Shown: positions 1 through 6,152 of the stretch, piece after piece
Numbering within the stretch: position 1 is the first letter of the stretch
Layout of the letters: each line of letters starts with the position of its first letter
Assembly (NCBI GenBank): GCA_014846175.1
Contig: RKAV01000038.1
Location: 1-8,662, forward strand
Origin: a bacterium
Lineage (GTDB): Bacteria > Bacillota_I > Bacilli_A > RF39 > UBA660
Reading direction: 5' to 3'
DNA length: 8,662 bases
Program-made: the position numbers and the translations under genes
Notes under the pieces: generated by a model
Told to the model about the DNA's origin: nothing
The model's database searches: none
Seen by the model: only the letters and a program-made list of their open reading frames with translations

Positions 1-1
1 A

Positions 2-97
2 TTCGCCAGCAAATAAAGAGGATAAAACAATCCCGAGAAACAAAGCCATCACAACTCCCAGATCCGCAACCATACTACCAAGAAGCGTTGACCAGCC
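2..97 (-). CDS. Membrane-protein fragment, possibly ABC-2-type permease (partial)
   Basis: An open frame of 32 codons runs off the left edge on the minus strand. It begins GWSTLLGSMV and ends LSSLFAGE, and is hydrophobic throughout with a single acidic residue before its last one. In ABC-2 transporter permeases a similar stretch (loop, hydrophobic helix, then a Gly-Glu-aromatic turn) follows the extracytoplasmic region, so that family is my guess. It is a different frame from the sensor kinase to its right. Stop codons lie directly upstream (at 98-100 and beyond), so no start belongs to it here. It uses codons such as ACG, GCG, CTG and CTC that are rare in the neighbouring genes, and bases 1-100 are about 45% G+C. 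This is seen directly; the permease identity is inference from a short piece and could be wrong. Confidence 0.35.
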
Positions 98-429
98 TTA
101 CTACCACTATTAATAAAACTCTCCTTTAATATACCTTTACTAAATAAACAGTTAGAAGTAGTACTAGAACGATATAAAGTAGAATTACTAGAAGTTATTT
201 CAATACATAGATATTCTTGGTAAGATATTTCATCTAAGGTATTATAAATGTTTTCACTCTTATAACCAGTTAATAACTTATTAGCAATTCTTTTTATATC
301 CTTAGTCTTACTATATTCATAATACTTATTAATAAAAATAACTTGAAATAACCAAAGAAAAGAAATAATAACTAAAGAAAATATTATTAAATAATGCCAT
401 ATCTTTCTTTTTAAACTATTTTTCATCAT
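49..429 (-). CDS. Sensor histidine kinase, N-terminal fragment (broken)
   Basis: The first part of a membrane-bound sensor kinase, the likely partner of the response regulator just upstream. What remains is a short basic cytoplasmic start (MMKNSLKRK), one transmembrane helix at about residues 11-31 and an extracytoplasmic sensor region to about residue 108. The second transmembrane helix, HAMP, His-phosphoacceptor (HisKA) and ATPase domains are all absent. The kinase-like sequence stops near position 97; residues after about 109 (the frame ending VWLRIWEL) come from the foreign-looking DNA at 1-97 and meet a TGA at 49-51. The ATG at 427-429 overlaps the last 14 bases of the regulator gene, which is typical of translational coupling; a second ATG follows at 424-426. 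Membership of the kinase class rests on this overlap, the topology and resemblance of the sensor region to small gut-Firmicute kinases. As it stands the product could not signal. Confidence 0.72.
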   Translation of the reverse strand: MMKNSLKRKIWHYLIIFSLVIISFLWLFQVIFINKYYEYSKTKDIKRIANKLLTGYKSENIYNTLDEISYQEYLCIEITSSNSTLYRSSTTSNCLFSKGILKESFINSGSKAGQRFLVVWLRIWEL

Positions 430-1075
430 TAAAACGATAACCTATTCCTCTAACAGTTTCAATTAAATCACGATACTCTCCTAAGTGATTTCTAAGCATT
501 TTAATATGTGTATCTATTGTTCTATCATCACCATAAAAGTCATAACCCCAAATATACTTTAATAAACTTTCCCTTTTAATAGCTATTTTTTTATTCTTAA
601 TAAAATACTCTAATAGTTCAAATTCCTTAGGAGTTAAATCAATTTCTTTATCATTGATAGTAATACTGTGTTCTAAAAAATTTATAAATAAATCCTTATA
701 ACAGTAATTATCCATTTTAGTAGATACCCTGTTTAGTATAGCTTTACATCTTGCTACTAATTCTTTAGGAGAAAAAGGTTTACAAAGATAATCATCTATT
801 CCTTTATCAAAACCAGTTAATTTATCTACTTCTTCCCCTCTAGCAGATAATATAATAGTAGGTATCTTATTATCTAGCTTAGAAAGAAGAGTAAAGCCAT
901 CCATATCAGGCATCATTATATCTAGTACCATTAAGTCATATTTATTTTTTGAAAGCATATTAAAAGCATCATTACCATCTTCTGCTTGATCAGTTTGATA
1001 ACCTTCATTATTTAGATAAGTTACTATCACATCCCTTATATATTCTTCATCATCTACAACTAATATTTTAATCAC
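416..1075 (-). CDS. OmpR/PhoB-family response regulator
   Basis: A two-component DNA-binding regulator of 219 residues, a normal length for the family. The receiver domain (about residues 1-115) has the acidic pair D8-D9 in KILVVDDEE, the phosphoacceptor Asp52 in VLDIMMPD, the conserved Ser77 in ILSAR and Lys99 in CKPFSP. The C-terminal winged helix (about 126-218) has the LTPKEFELL opening, the recognition segment DDRTIDTHIKMLRNHLG and the closing VRGIGYRF hairpin. I chose the GTG at 1073-1075 because it gives the usual MIKILVVDDE start and has a strong GAGGTGA ribosome site at 1081-1087, five bases upstream. An upstream in-frame ATG at 1091-1093 would add six residues and would place that site inside the gene. 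It lies 26 bp after the flippase gene and overlaps the kinase gene by 14 bp, so the three are probably one operon. The signal sensed is unknown. Confidence 0.93.
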   Translation of the reverse strand: MIKILVVDDEEYIRDVIVTYLNNEGYQTDQAEDGNDAFNMLSKNKYDLMVLDIMMPDMDGFTLLSKLDNKIPTIILSARGEEVDKLTGFDKGIDDYLCKPFSPKELVARCKAILNRVSTKMDNYCYKDLFINFLEHSITINDKEIDLTPKEFELLEYFIKNKKIAIKRESLLKYIWGYDFYGDDRTIDTHIKMLRNHLGEYRDLIETVRGIGYRFNDEK

Positions 1076-1080
1076 TAAAG

Positions 1081-1087
1081 TCACCTC
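1081..1087 (-). promoter_or_regulatory. Ribosome binding site deciding the regulator start
   Basis: GAGGTGA on the minus strand, five bases before the GTG at 1073-1075. It supports that GTG over the upstream ATG at 1091-1093, which has no comparable site. Confidence 0.75.
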
Positions 1088-1101
1088 ACACATAGTATAC
1101 T

Positions 1102-2418
1102 TTATTTTTGTGAAAATGTGGTGAAAAATGTTAAATATTTCTTTACTTGGTAGTAATTATAAAAAGTAGTAAATATAACATGAATACTAGTAGAAATAAT
1201 ATAACCATATAAACCAATTTTTAATAAAGAGAAAAGAAAGAGAGTAATTGTTCTAATAATAGTACCTATAATAGTTGCTTTTAAATTATCTTTACTTCTA
1301 CCCATAGCATCAAGAGAAAATGCTAAGGGTGATTGTATATACTGAAATAAACAAATAGGTGCAAGAACTTGTAAATAAGTACTACCTTGATTAGTATGAT
1401 ACATAATATTTAAAAATAATTTAGGTAATATAATAAATAAAATAGTAGCAGGAATACCTATTAGTAAAGAAAAAAATATAGCTTGTTTAATCTTTTTCTT
1501 AGTATAGGTAATTCTTTTATCACTAATTGCTTTGGCGATAACAGGAAGTAATGCCTGGGAAATAGCAAGAGTAAAAAAAGAAGGTAAAAGAACAAGAGGC
1601 ATTACATATCCTTGAAGTATTCCATACTGATTAATAATAAAACTAGAAGTATAACCTATATGTTTTAAAGTAGTAGTTAAAATAATAGGTTCTAAGAAAT
1701 AACCAATACTACCAATTAATCTTGAAAGAGTAGTAGGAATACTAATATCTAAAGCATCCTTAATATAACCTTTTCTAATATAAAAATCTTTTTTCTTATA
1801 AACAATATTTTTAGGTAGAAAGAAGAATAATACAAGAATAGATGTTAGTTCACTAATAACATTAGAAAGTATTATCATAGTAACTGTTATTTCTATTCCT
1901 TTAGGAAGAAATAAAGGAATTAATAAAAACATTAAGAAAAGTCTTACAATATCTTCTAAGCAATTAGAAAAAACATGAGGAAACATTTGTTGTTTGCCAA
2001 AGAAATAACTTCTTACAATAGAAGAGGTAGATGTTAAAGGTATTACTACCGCCATAGCAAGGATTGGTAAGTATGATCTTTTTTCTTGTAATAAATTATT
2101 AGCAAGAAAAGGAGCAAATATAATTAAAAAAATAATTAAGATAATATTAATAAAGAAAGAAGTAGCTATTAAAGATACCATAAGACTTTTATTATTTCTT
2201 TTATCTTCTGCTACCATTTTTGATAAAGCAATAGGTAGACCAAATTGACCTAAACCAATAAATAAAGAAAACGTAGGTAAAACAAGCATATATAAACCAA
2301 TGCCCTCACTTCCCATCAGTCTACTCATAACTATTTTAATCAGCATACCTAATATTTTAGTTAAAAAACCACCAATCATTAAGATGATAGTAGATTTAAT
2401 AAATGTTTCTTTTTTCAT
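1102..2418 (-). CDS. MOP-superfamily flippase, SpoVB/MurJ/Wzx-like
   Basis: A 438-residue polytopic membrane protein with about 12 hydrophobic segments and basic loops between them. The N-terminus (KSTIILMIGGFLTKILG, then GSEGIGLYMLVLP and GQFGLPIALSKMVAE) is typical of the SpoVB/polysaccharide-biosynthesis branch of the MOP flippases, which move lipid-linked cell-wall or polysaccharide precursors across the cytoplasmic membrane. It is shorter than Bacillus SpoVB (a little over 500 residues), with the loss apparently at the C-terminal end, as in many uncharacterised paralogues. The ATG at 2416-2418 has a GGGGAG ribosome site at 2425-2430. It is the first gene of the minus-strand operon and is followed after 26 bp by the response regulator, which suggests that the system regulates envelope synthesis. 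Nothing else here indicates sporulation, so I do not call it spoVB. The lipid substrate cannot be read from the sequence. Confidence 0.88.
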   Translation of the reverse strand: MKKETFIKSTIILMIGGFLTKILGMLIKIVMSRLMGSEGIGLYMLVLPTFSLFIGLGQFGLPIALSKMVAEDKRNNKSLMVSLIATSFFINIILIIFLIIFAPFLANNLLQEKRSYLPILAMAVVIPLTSTSSIVRSYFFGKQQMFPHVFSNCLEDIVRLFLMFLLIPLFLPKGIEITVTMIILSNVISELTSILVLFFFLPKNIVYKKKDFYIRKGYIKDALDISIPTTLSRLIGSIGYFLEPIILTTTLKHIGYTSSFIINQYGILQGYVMPLVLLPSFFTLAISQALLPVIAKAISDKRITYTKKKIKQAIFFSLLIGIPATILFIILPKLFLNIMYHTNQGSTYLQVLAPICLFQYIQSPLAFSLDAMGRSKDNLKATIIGTIIRTITLFLFSLLKIGLYGYIISTSIHVIFTTFYNYYQVKKYLTFFTTFSQK

Positions 2419-2430
2419 TAGATCTCCCCT

Positions 2431-2509
2431 TGTAAATAAAATGTAAAAAATAATTAAAAATAATAAAATTCTTTCCTCTTACCAATATATATGTTATAGT
2501 TAATATAGA
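2431..2509 (+). promoter_or_regulatory. Promoter module, copy 1 (direct-repeat box plus -10 region)
   Basis: The block TGTAAATAAAATGTAAA (2431-2447) is a direct repeat TGTAAA-N5-TGTAAA with an 11-bp period. It is followed by an AATTAAAAATA tract and, at 2494-2509, TTATAGTTAATATAGA, which contains possible -10 hexamers (TATAGT at 2495-2500 or TAATAT at 2501-2506). A candidate -35, TTACCA at 2479-2484, lies 16 bp before TAATAT. The same two blocks recur at 6026-6084 in the same order. Read on the minus strand, the direct repeat is TTTACA-N5-TTTACA, like the box bound by Bacillus PhoP, a family relative of the regulator at 416-1075. It sits between any flippase promoter and the flippase start, and about 50-60 bp upstream of the rightward promoter. 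The matching sequence is seen; the regulator assignment is inference. Confidence 0.55.
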
Positions 2510-2520
2510 AGTGTAAGAGG
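2475..2520. repeat. Perfect 8-bp inverted repeat spanning the rightward promoter
   Basis: CCTCTTAC at 2475-2482 is matched by GTAAGAGG at 2513-2520, 30 bases apart, with the -10 region between them. The right arm overlaps the ribosome site of the next gene. It could be an operator or, in a longer transcript, could mask the ribosome site; it could also be chance. The arms are not repeated in promoter copy 2. Confidence 0.4.
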
Positions 2521-2528
2521 TGAGCGTT

Positions 2529-3536
2529 GTGCAAGAGATAATTGATTTTTTAGCTAGGAAGGAAGTATTTATAATATTTATTGTTTTATTACTAGCTATT
2601 TCCTTATATATAATTCTATGGATTATATCTTTTATAAAGAAGAAAGAGGAACAAAAAAAGTTAAAAACAAACACTCAAGAATTGACAAAATTAGCAGAAA
2701 AAGTAAAAATACTAGAAAAAGAACAACAAGAATCATCAGCACCAGTTTTTAAAATTAAACAAGAAAAGGTAACGGTGGAAGTTCCTAAGAAGAAAGTAAT
2801 TCCTCCTAAAGTGGTAGTAAAGGAAACATTTACATCACCTTTAGGTATAGAACCAGTTGTTACTGAAGTAATTAAACCTAAAAACGATGAGACAGTATCA
2901 GAAATAGAGATACTAGATACAAAACCTAGTACTATTACTTATAAAGATGAAGTTTATACTAAAGAAGAAGCACAAGAAGAATTAAAGAAAATAGAAGAAC
3001 AATTAATTAGTCAAGATAAAGAAGAAAAACAAGAAAATATTAAATTAACTAACTTTGAAGAGGATCAAGAGCAAAATGCTATTATTAGCTTAGAAGAGTT
3101 ATTAGAAAGAGGAAAAACTATTACTCAAGATGAGATAGTAAAGCATGAAGATGATGGTGATGAACCTATTACTTTACAAGAGTTAGAAGCTAAGTGGAGA
3201 AAAGATCAAGAAGTAATAGCACTTAAAAATGAAGAGGATGAAGATATAGAAATATTATCACTTGATGAAGAAAAACCATTTAGTTATGAAGATATTAAAG
3301 TAGAAGAAACTAAGGAAAAAGTACCAACAATGGAAGAGTTATTTTCTAAGAGTAAGGTACCTTATAAACCAACTCCTGTTATAAGTCCTATTTTTGGTAT
3401 AGAAGAAGATAAGTTAAGTACTAATAATTCATTATCACTAGAAAATACTGCTAATTATGATAAATTAGATGCAGAGATTAGAAAGACTAATGAGTTTTTA
3501 TCAAGACTTAAAGAGTTACAAAAGAAATTAGATTAA
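2529..3536 (+). CDS. Membrane-anchored acidic protein with disordered cytoplasmic tail, unknown function
   Basis: I do not recognise this protein. From the GTG at 2529 it has 335 residues. A single transmembrane helix lies at about residues 13-35, followed by a lysine-rich stop and a short coiled-coil-like stretch (about 38-68). A long Glu/Asp/Lys-rich region without hydrophobic core follows, probably disordered, then a final helical piece (about 312-335, DKLDAEIRKTNEFLSRLKELQKKLD in character). Basic residues right after the helix place the long tail in the cytoplasm. The tail carries repeated short motifs: ISLEELLERG, ITLQELEAKW, LSLDEE and PTMEELFSKS, and the pair TSPLGIE and SPIFGIE. The GTG at 2529 is preferred because AAGAGGTGA (2515-2523) lies five bases upstream; the in-frame GTG at 2520 lies inside that site. 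Its layout resembles bacterial scaffold or adaptor proteins that bind partners through short linear motifs, but that is inference. Confidence 0.8.
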   Translation: MQEIIDFLARKEVFIIFIVLLLAISLYIILWIISFIKKKEEQKKLKTNTQELTKLAEKVKILEKEQQESSAPVFKIKQEKVTVEVPKKKVIPPKVVVKETFTSPLGIEPVVTEVIKPKNDETVSEIEILDTKPSTITYKDEVYTKEEAQEELKKIEEQLISQDKEEKQENIKLTNFEEDQEQNAIISLEELLERGKTITQDEIVKHEDDGDEPITLQELEAKWRKDQEVIALKNEEDEDIEILSLDEEKPFSYEDIKVEETKEKVPTMEELFSKSKVPYKPTPVISPIFGIEEDKLSTNNSLSLENTANYDKLDAEIRKTNEFLSRLKELQKKLD

Positions 3537-3542
3537 TAGTAT

Positions 3543-3574
3543 GTACTAGGATATTATTTTATCCTAGTATTTAA
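3543..3574 (+). terminator. Probable terminator after the acidic-protein gene
   Basis: TACTAGGATA (3544-3553) pairs perfectly with TATCCTAGTA (3560-3569) around a TTATTT loop, a 10-bp stem just after the stop codon. The following T-run is weak (TTTAATTAAT), so termination may be partial and the next genes may be read through. Confidence 0.55.
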
Positions 3575-3596
3575 TTAATAATAGAAGGTTAGGAAT

Positions 3597-5135
3597 ATGA
3601 AGAAGAAAAAGACTTTAATATTATTGGTGATAGTAGTTTTTTTATTGATAAGTTTTATTGCTTTTACTTGTATAATTAATAAAAAATCACAAGATAAGAA
3701 GCAAGAACTTACTACTTTAAATGTTACAAAAGGATTAAATGTAAAATATAAAGCTAGTTCTAATACTATTAATGTGGATGATACTTTAGAGTTTACAGTA
3801 GAAGGAAAAGTTAGCAAAGGGCAAGCCATTGATTGGGAGATAGCATTAGAAGGTAATGGTGTTGCTAAGAAGGTAAATATTTCTTTAACTAAGTTAGATA
3901 AAGATGGTGTTTTTACTGAGGTAAGTAACTTATCTTCTTATCAAATGGACAATTATAAAAGTATTTACACAGGAAAACCAAGTGATATGATGAGCTTGTT
4001 TGAAGAAGAAGCAACGCAAAGTTTTACTACTAAGTATAGATTAAAAATTAAATCTAATAAAGTTCATACTGCTGATGAAAAGTCAGCTAAATTTAAAGTT
4101 AATATTTATGGTATGGTAGTTGATAATAAAGGTGATATAGCAACATCACTTCTAGTTAATAAAGCTAATAGTGAAGATTTTGATTATAATAGTGCAACAG
4201 ATGAACAAAAAAATCAAATGTGGACATTTTATCATGGTGCAACTGAGCAGTTAGGAGCAACCACCGACTATCGTTATATTGGTAAAGATCCTAATAATTA
4301 TGTTGTTTTTAATAATGAATTATGGCGAATTATTGGAGTATTTGATACAGATGATGGAACAGGTAAAATAAATAAACGCTTGAAAATCATTAATTTTAGT
4401 ACTAAAGGATTTGATAAGAACAAAGTTAGTCCTCTTCGATTTAACGACTTTGGTTTATTCTTTTCCGACTATGGTAAAAATAATTGGTCAGATTCTCATC
4501 TTAATTATTTATTAAATGATGGTCATACTGATGAGGCAATTGGAGGAAGTTTATACTGGAATAGTGAAAGCGGTAAATGTTACTGTGGTAATACCAAAAC
4601 AAATCCTTGCGACTTTACAAAGATTGGTTTGAATAATATTGCTAAGACTAAGATAGATAATGTTAAGTGGTACTTAGGAGGAAGTAGTACTTATAATGAT
4701 GTAAGTGCAGAAATGTTTTATCAAAGAGAAAGAGGAATAACAGTCTATAATAGCGCAACAAGGGATACAAGTTGGGTTGGAAAAGTAGCATTAGTTTATC
4801 CATCTGATTATGGCTATGCAACTAGTGGTAGTAATAAAACTAGTAGAAAAGATTGCTTAGTAAATGCTTTATATAATTGGTCTAAGGCAAATTTACGTGA
4901 TTGTGATGATAATGATTGGATTAGTAATTTTGGTTCAACTATCACTCCATCGGCAAAGACATGGCATGAAATGTTTCAAATATCTTATGGCAGTGTTGGT
5001 ATAAGTTCTACTCTTGATAAATTTTCTAGGATTTATAGATTTCCTAGTGATGTTACTCCTAATGTTTATTTAAAACCAGATGTTAAAATAATATCAGGAG
5101 TAGGTGCTATAGATAATCCATACATTTTAAAGTGA
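3597..5135 (+). CDS. Exported membrane-anchored surface protein of a recurrent gut-Firmicute type
   Basis: A 512-residue protein with an MKKKK start and one hydrophobic helix (about residues 6-27), uncleaved anchor or signal peptide. Residues 35-185 are beta-rich and Ig-like in appearance (VDDTLEFTVEG, TTKYRLKIKSNK, SAKFKVNIYG). The rest (about 205-512) is a domain I recognise as recurrent in surface proteins of gut Firmicutes. Its landmarks are YRYIGKDPNNYVVFNNELWRI, the NNWSDSHLNYLLN turn, GSLYWNSESGKCYCG, KVALVYPSDYGYA and a closing PNVYLKPDVKI...GAIDNPYIL. Five cysteines (328, 330, 338, 420, 436) lie outside the membrane and could pair. No catalytic motif is evident and the function is unknown; substrate or host-surface binding is only a guess. 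The ATG at 3597 has AGAAGG (3583-3588) eight bases upstream. The next gene starts 10 bp after the stop, so the two are one transcript. Confidence 0.82.
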   Translation: MKKKKTLILLVIVVFLLISFIAFTCIINKKSQDKKQELTTLNVTKGLNVKYKASSNTINVDDTLEFTVEGKVSKGQAIDWEIALEGNGVAKKVNISLTKLDKDGVFTEVSNLSSYQMDNYKSIYTGKPSDMMSLFEEEATQSFTTKYRLKIKSNKVHTADEKSAKFKVNIYGMVVDNKGDIATSLLVNKANSEDFDYNSATDEQKNQMWTFYHGATEQLGATTDYRYIGKDPNNYVVFNNELWRIIGVFDTDDGTGKINKRLKIINFSTKGFDKNKVSPLRFNDFGLFFSDYGKNNWSDSHLNYLLNDGHTDEAIGGSLYWNSESGKCYCGNTKTNPCDFTKIGLNNIAKTKIDNVKWYLGGSSTYNDVSAEMFYQRERGITVYNSATRDTSWVGKVALVYPSDYGYATSGSNKTSRKDCLVNALYNWSKANLRDCDDNDWISNFGSTITPSAKTWHEMFQISYGSVGISSTLDKFSRIYRFPSDVTPNVYLKPDVKIISGVGAIDNPYILK

Positions 5136-5145
5136 GAGGTAATAT

Positions 5146-5997
5146 ATGAAAAAGAAAATAATTTTAATAATTGTGATACTAAGTTTTCTAGTGCTTGGTG
5201 TTGTTACTTATAATTTATATATTTATAAACTATCAACAGCTACTAAGGTTTCTTCTTTAAATAAACAAATAAAGAAGTTAAAGAATAATATAGACAAGTT
5301 AGAAAAGAATAATAGGTGTGATAATAACTGTGATAATAATTGCGATTCTTTAAAAAATATTATCAGTGATTTGGAAAAGAACGTTAGTGATAATGAGAAG
5401 TGCAATACTTGTAATGTTACAGTAAATAATGATAAAGGTCAATTAATTACTGAAGAACTTCCTGGTATGGATGTATTATATGTAACTGATGCTATTAAAA
5501 ATGGTAATTACTATACCTTAAAAGGGGTTATCTATACTGCTTATATATTAACTGATCAGGAAGTAAGGGATATGGCGAAAAATGGTACTTATACTATTAA
5601 TGGTACTACTTATACTGCTAAATATAAAAAAGGTACACGTAGTTATGATTTATATATGGAAAATGATACAAGTCCTACTCGTGAAATTATTCCGATGGGG
5701 GATTACTATTGCTTAACAAATGGGGGAGCAGAAATAGGTAACGCTTGGAAAAAGACTAATATACACAAGGAAATTGTTATTTCTGCTAACACTCCTATTG
5801 ATATTGGTTATGATAAGGCTGATCACTATAAAATAGCTGATGATGTTTTTAAGAATTATAAATCACTTACTACTGTACCTGATGCTACTAATCCACCTTT
5901 TTACTATGCTTTTAAATTTGAGTTTAAAAATGGCAAATGTGTAAAACTATATAATGAGATTACTGGTTTAACTCTTGATAATGGTTATCCATATTAA
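5146..5997 (+). CDS. Exported membrane-anchored protein with Cys-rich coiled stalk, unknown function
   Basis: A 283-residue protein that I do not recognise. It has a hydrophobic helix at about residues 4-26, then a Lys/Asn/Leu coiled-coil stalk (about 33-82) interrupted by Cys58, Cys62 and Cys66 in three CDNN-type units, with Cys86 and Cys89 after it. The distal part contains two tandem related motifs, KNGNYYTLKGVIYTA (118-132) and KNGTYTINGTTYTA (145-158), and ends in a mixed region with Cys189 and Cys265. All seven cysteines are predicted outside the membrane, where they could cross-link chains or pair with the neighbour's cysteines. There is no lipobox. The ribosome site GAGAGG (5134-5139) overlaps the previous stop codon, and the 10-bp gap makes this the second gene of an operon with the surface protein before it, so the two may act together at the cell surface. 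Confidence 0.8.
   Translation: MKKKIILIIVILSFLVLGVVTYNLYIYKLSTATKVSSLNKQIKKLKNNIDKLEKNNRCDNNCDNNCDSLKNIISDLEKNVSDNEKCNTCNVTVNNDKGQLITEELPGMDVLYVTDAIKNGNYYTLKGVIYTAYILTDQEVRDMAKNGTYTINGTTYTAKYKKGTRSYDLYMENDTSPTREIIPMGDYYCLTNGGAEIGNAWKKTNIHKEIVISANTPIDIGYDKADHYKIADDVFKNYKSLTTVPDATNPPFYYAFKFEFKNGKCVKLYNEITGLTLDNGYPY
5317..5349 (+). repeat. 12-bp in-frame tandem repeat encoding CDNN units
   Basis: TGTGATAATAAC (5317-5328) is followed by TGTGATAATAAT (5329-5340) and a partial, diverged third unit TGCGATTCT (5341-5349). Each unit encodes Cys-Asp-Asn-Asn in the stalk of the exported protein, so gain or loss of units would stay in frame. Confidence 0.7.
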
Positions 5998-6001
5998 ATT
6001 T

Positions 6002-6023
6002 AGAAGTTAATAAGACTTCTTTT
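6002..6023 (+). terminator. Weak terminator after the exported-protein operon
   Basis: AGAAGT (6002-6007) pairs with ACTTCT (6015-6020) around a seven-base loop, followed by a run of four T. It lies four bases after the stop codon. The stem is short, so efficiency is uncertain. Confidence 0.5.
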
Positions 6024-6025
6024 CC

Positions 6026-6084
6026 TGTAAATAGAATGTAAATAATAACAATTAAAAATAGAAATTATTTATAGTTAATATAGA
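6026..6084 (+). promoter_or_regulatory. Promoter module, copy 2
   Basis: TGTAAATAGAATGTAAA (6026-6042) differs from the block at 2431-2447 by one base. TTATAGTTAATATAGA (6069-6084) is identical to 2494-2509. AATTAAAAATA lies between them in both. The spacing between the two blocks is 20 bp shorter here than in copy 1, close to two helical turns. It should drive the short unit ending at the terminator at 6119-6142 and, on read-through, dnaB. Confidence 0.55.
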
Positions 6085-6101
6085 TTTGGAGAAGTATTAT
6101 A

Positions 6102-6116
6102 ATGAAACCTTATTAA
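6102..6116 (+). other. Four-codon mini-ORF (MKPY) in front of a terminator
   Basis: ATG-AAA-CCT-TAT-TAA follows a GGAG ribosome-site-like sequence at 6088-6091 with a 10-base spacer, downstream of promoter copy 2 and three bases before the terminator stem. It could be a leader peptide tied to attenuation, or an accident of AT-rich sequence. Four codons are too few to tell. Confidence 0.25.
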
Positions 6117-6118
6117 TT

Positions 6119-6142
6119 AGAACTTGAATAAGTTCTTTTTTT
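6119..6142 (+). terminator. Intrinsic terminator or attenuator upstream of dnaB
   Basis: AGAACTT (6119-6125) pairs with AAGTTCT (6130-6136) around a GAAT loop and runs into seven T (6136-6142). It ends transcripts from promoter copy 2 before dnaB, unless antiterminated. Confidence 0.7.
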
Positions 6143-6152
6143 AGTTTATACT
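6124..6152 (+). promoter_or_regulatory. Probable dnaB promoter
   Basis: TTGAAT (6124-6129) and TATACT (6147-6152), with a 17-bp spacer, are good sigma-A-type -35 and -10 elements. The -35 falls on the right edge of the stem and loop of the preceding terminator. Transcription would begin near 6159, just at the AAAGGGAGG ribosome site, giving a very short leader. Confidence 0.5.

Noticed and set aside
1073..1093. ATG at 1091-1093 as start of the response regulator
   Set aside because: It adds MCEVTL before the usual family start and places the strong GAGGTGA site inside the gene; the GTG at 1073-1075 fits better.
1109..1130. Direct repeat of GTGAAAA near the flippase end
   Set aside because: It lies in the coding end of the flippase and simply encodes repeated Phe/Thr/Ser; no reason to treat it as an operator.
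2396..2674. 92-codon minus-strand frame over the divergent promoter
   Set aside because: It overlaps the flippase start and the well-supported acidic-protein gene and promoter module; composition is that of antisense AT-rich DNA.
3575..3829. 84-codon minus-strand frame under the surface protein
   Set aside because: Antisense to the signal-anchor and first domain of the gene at 3597, which has a ribosome site and normal codon use.
6102..6142. Classical amino-acid attenuator or T-box before dnaB
   Set aside because: The mini-ORF has no run of regulatory codons, and there is no alternative antiterminator or T-box sequence; only a plain terminator is supported.
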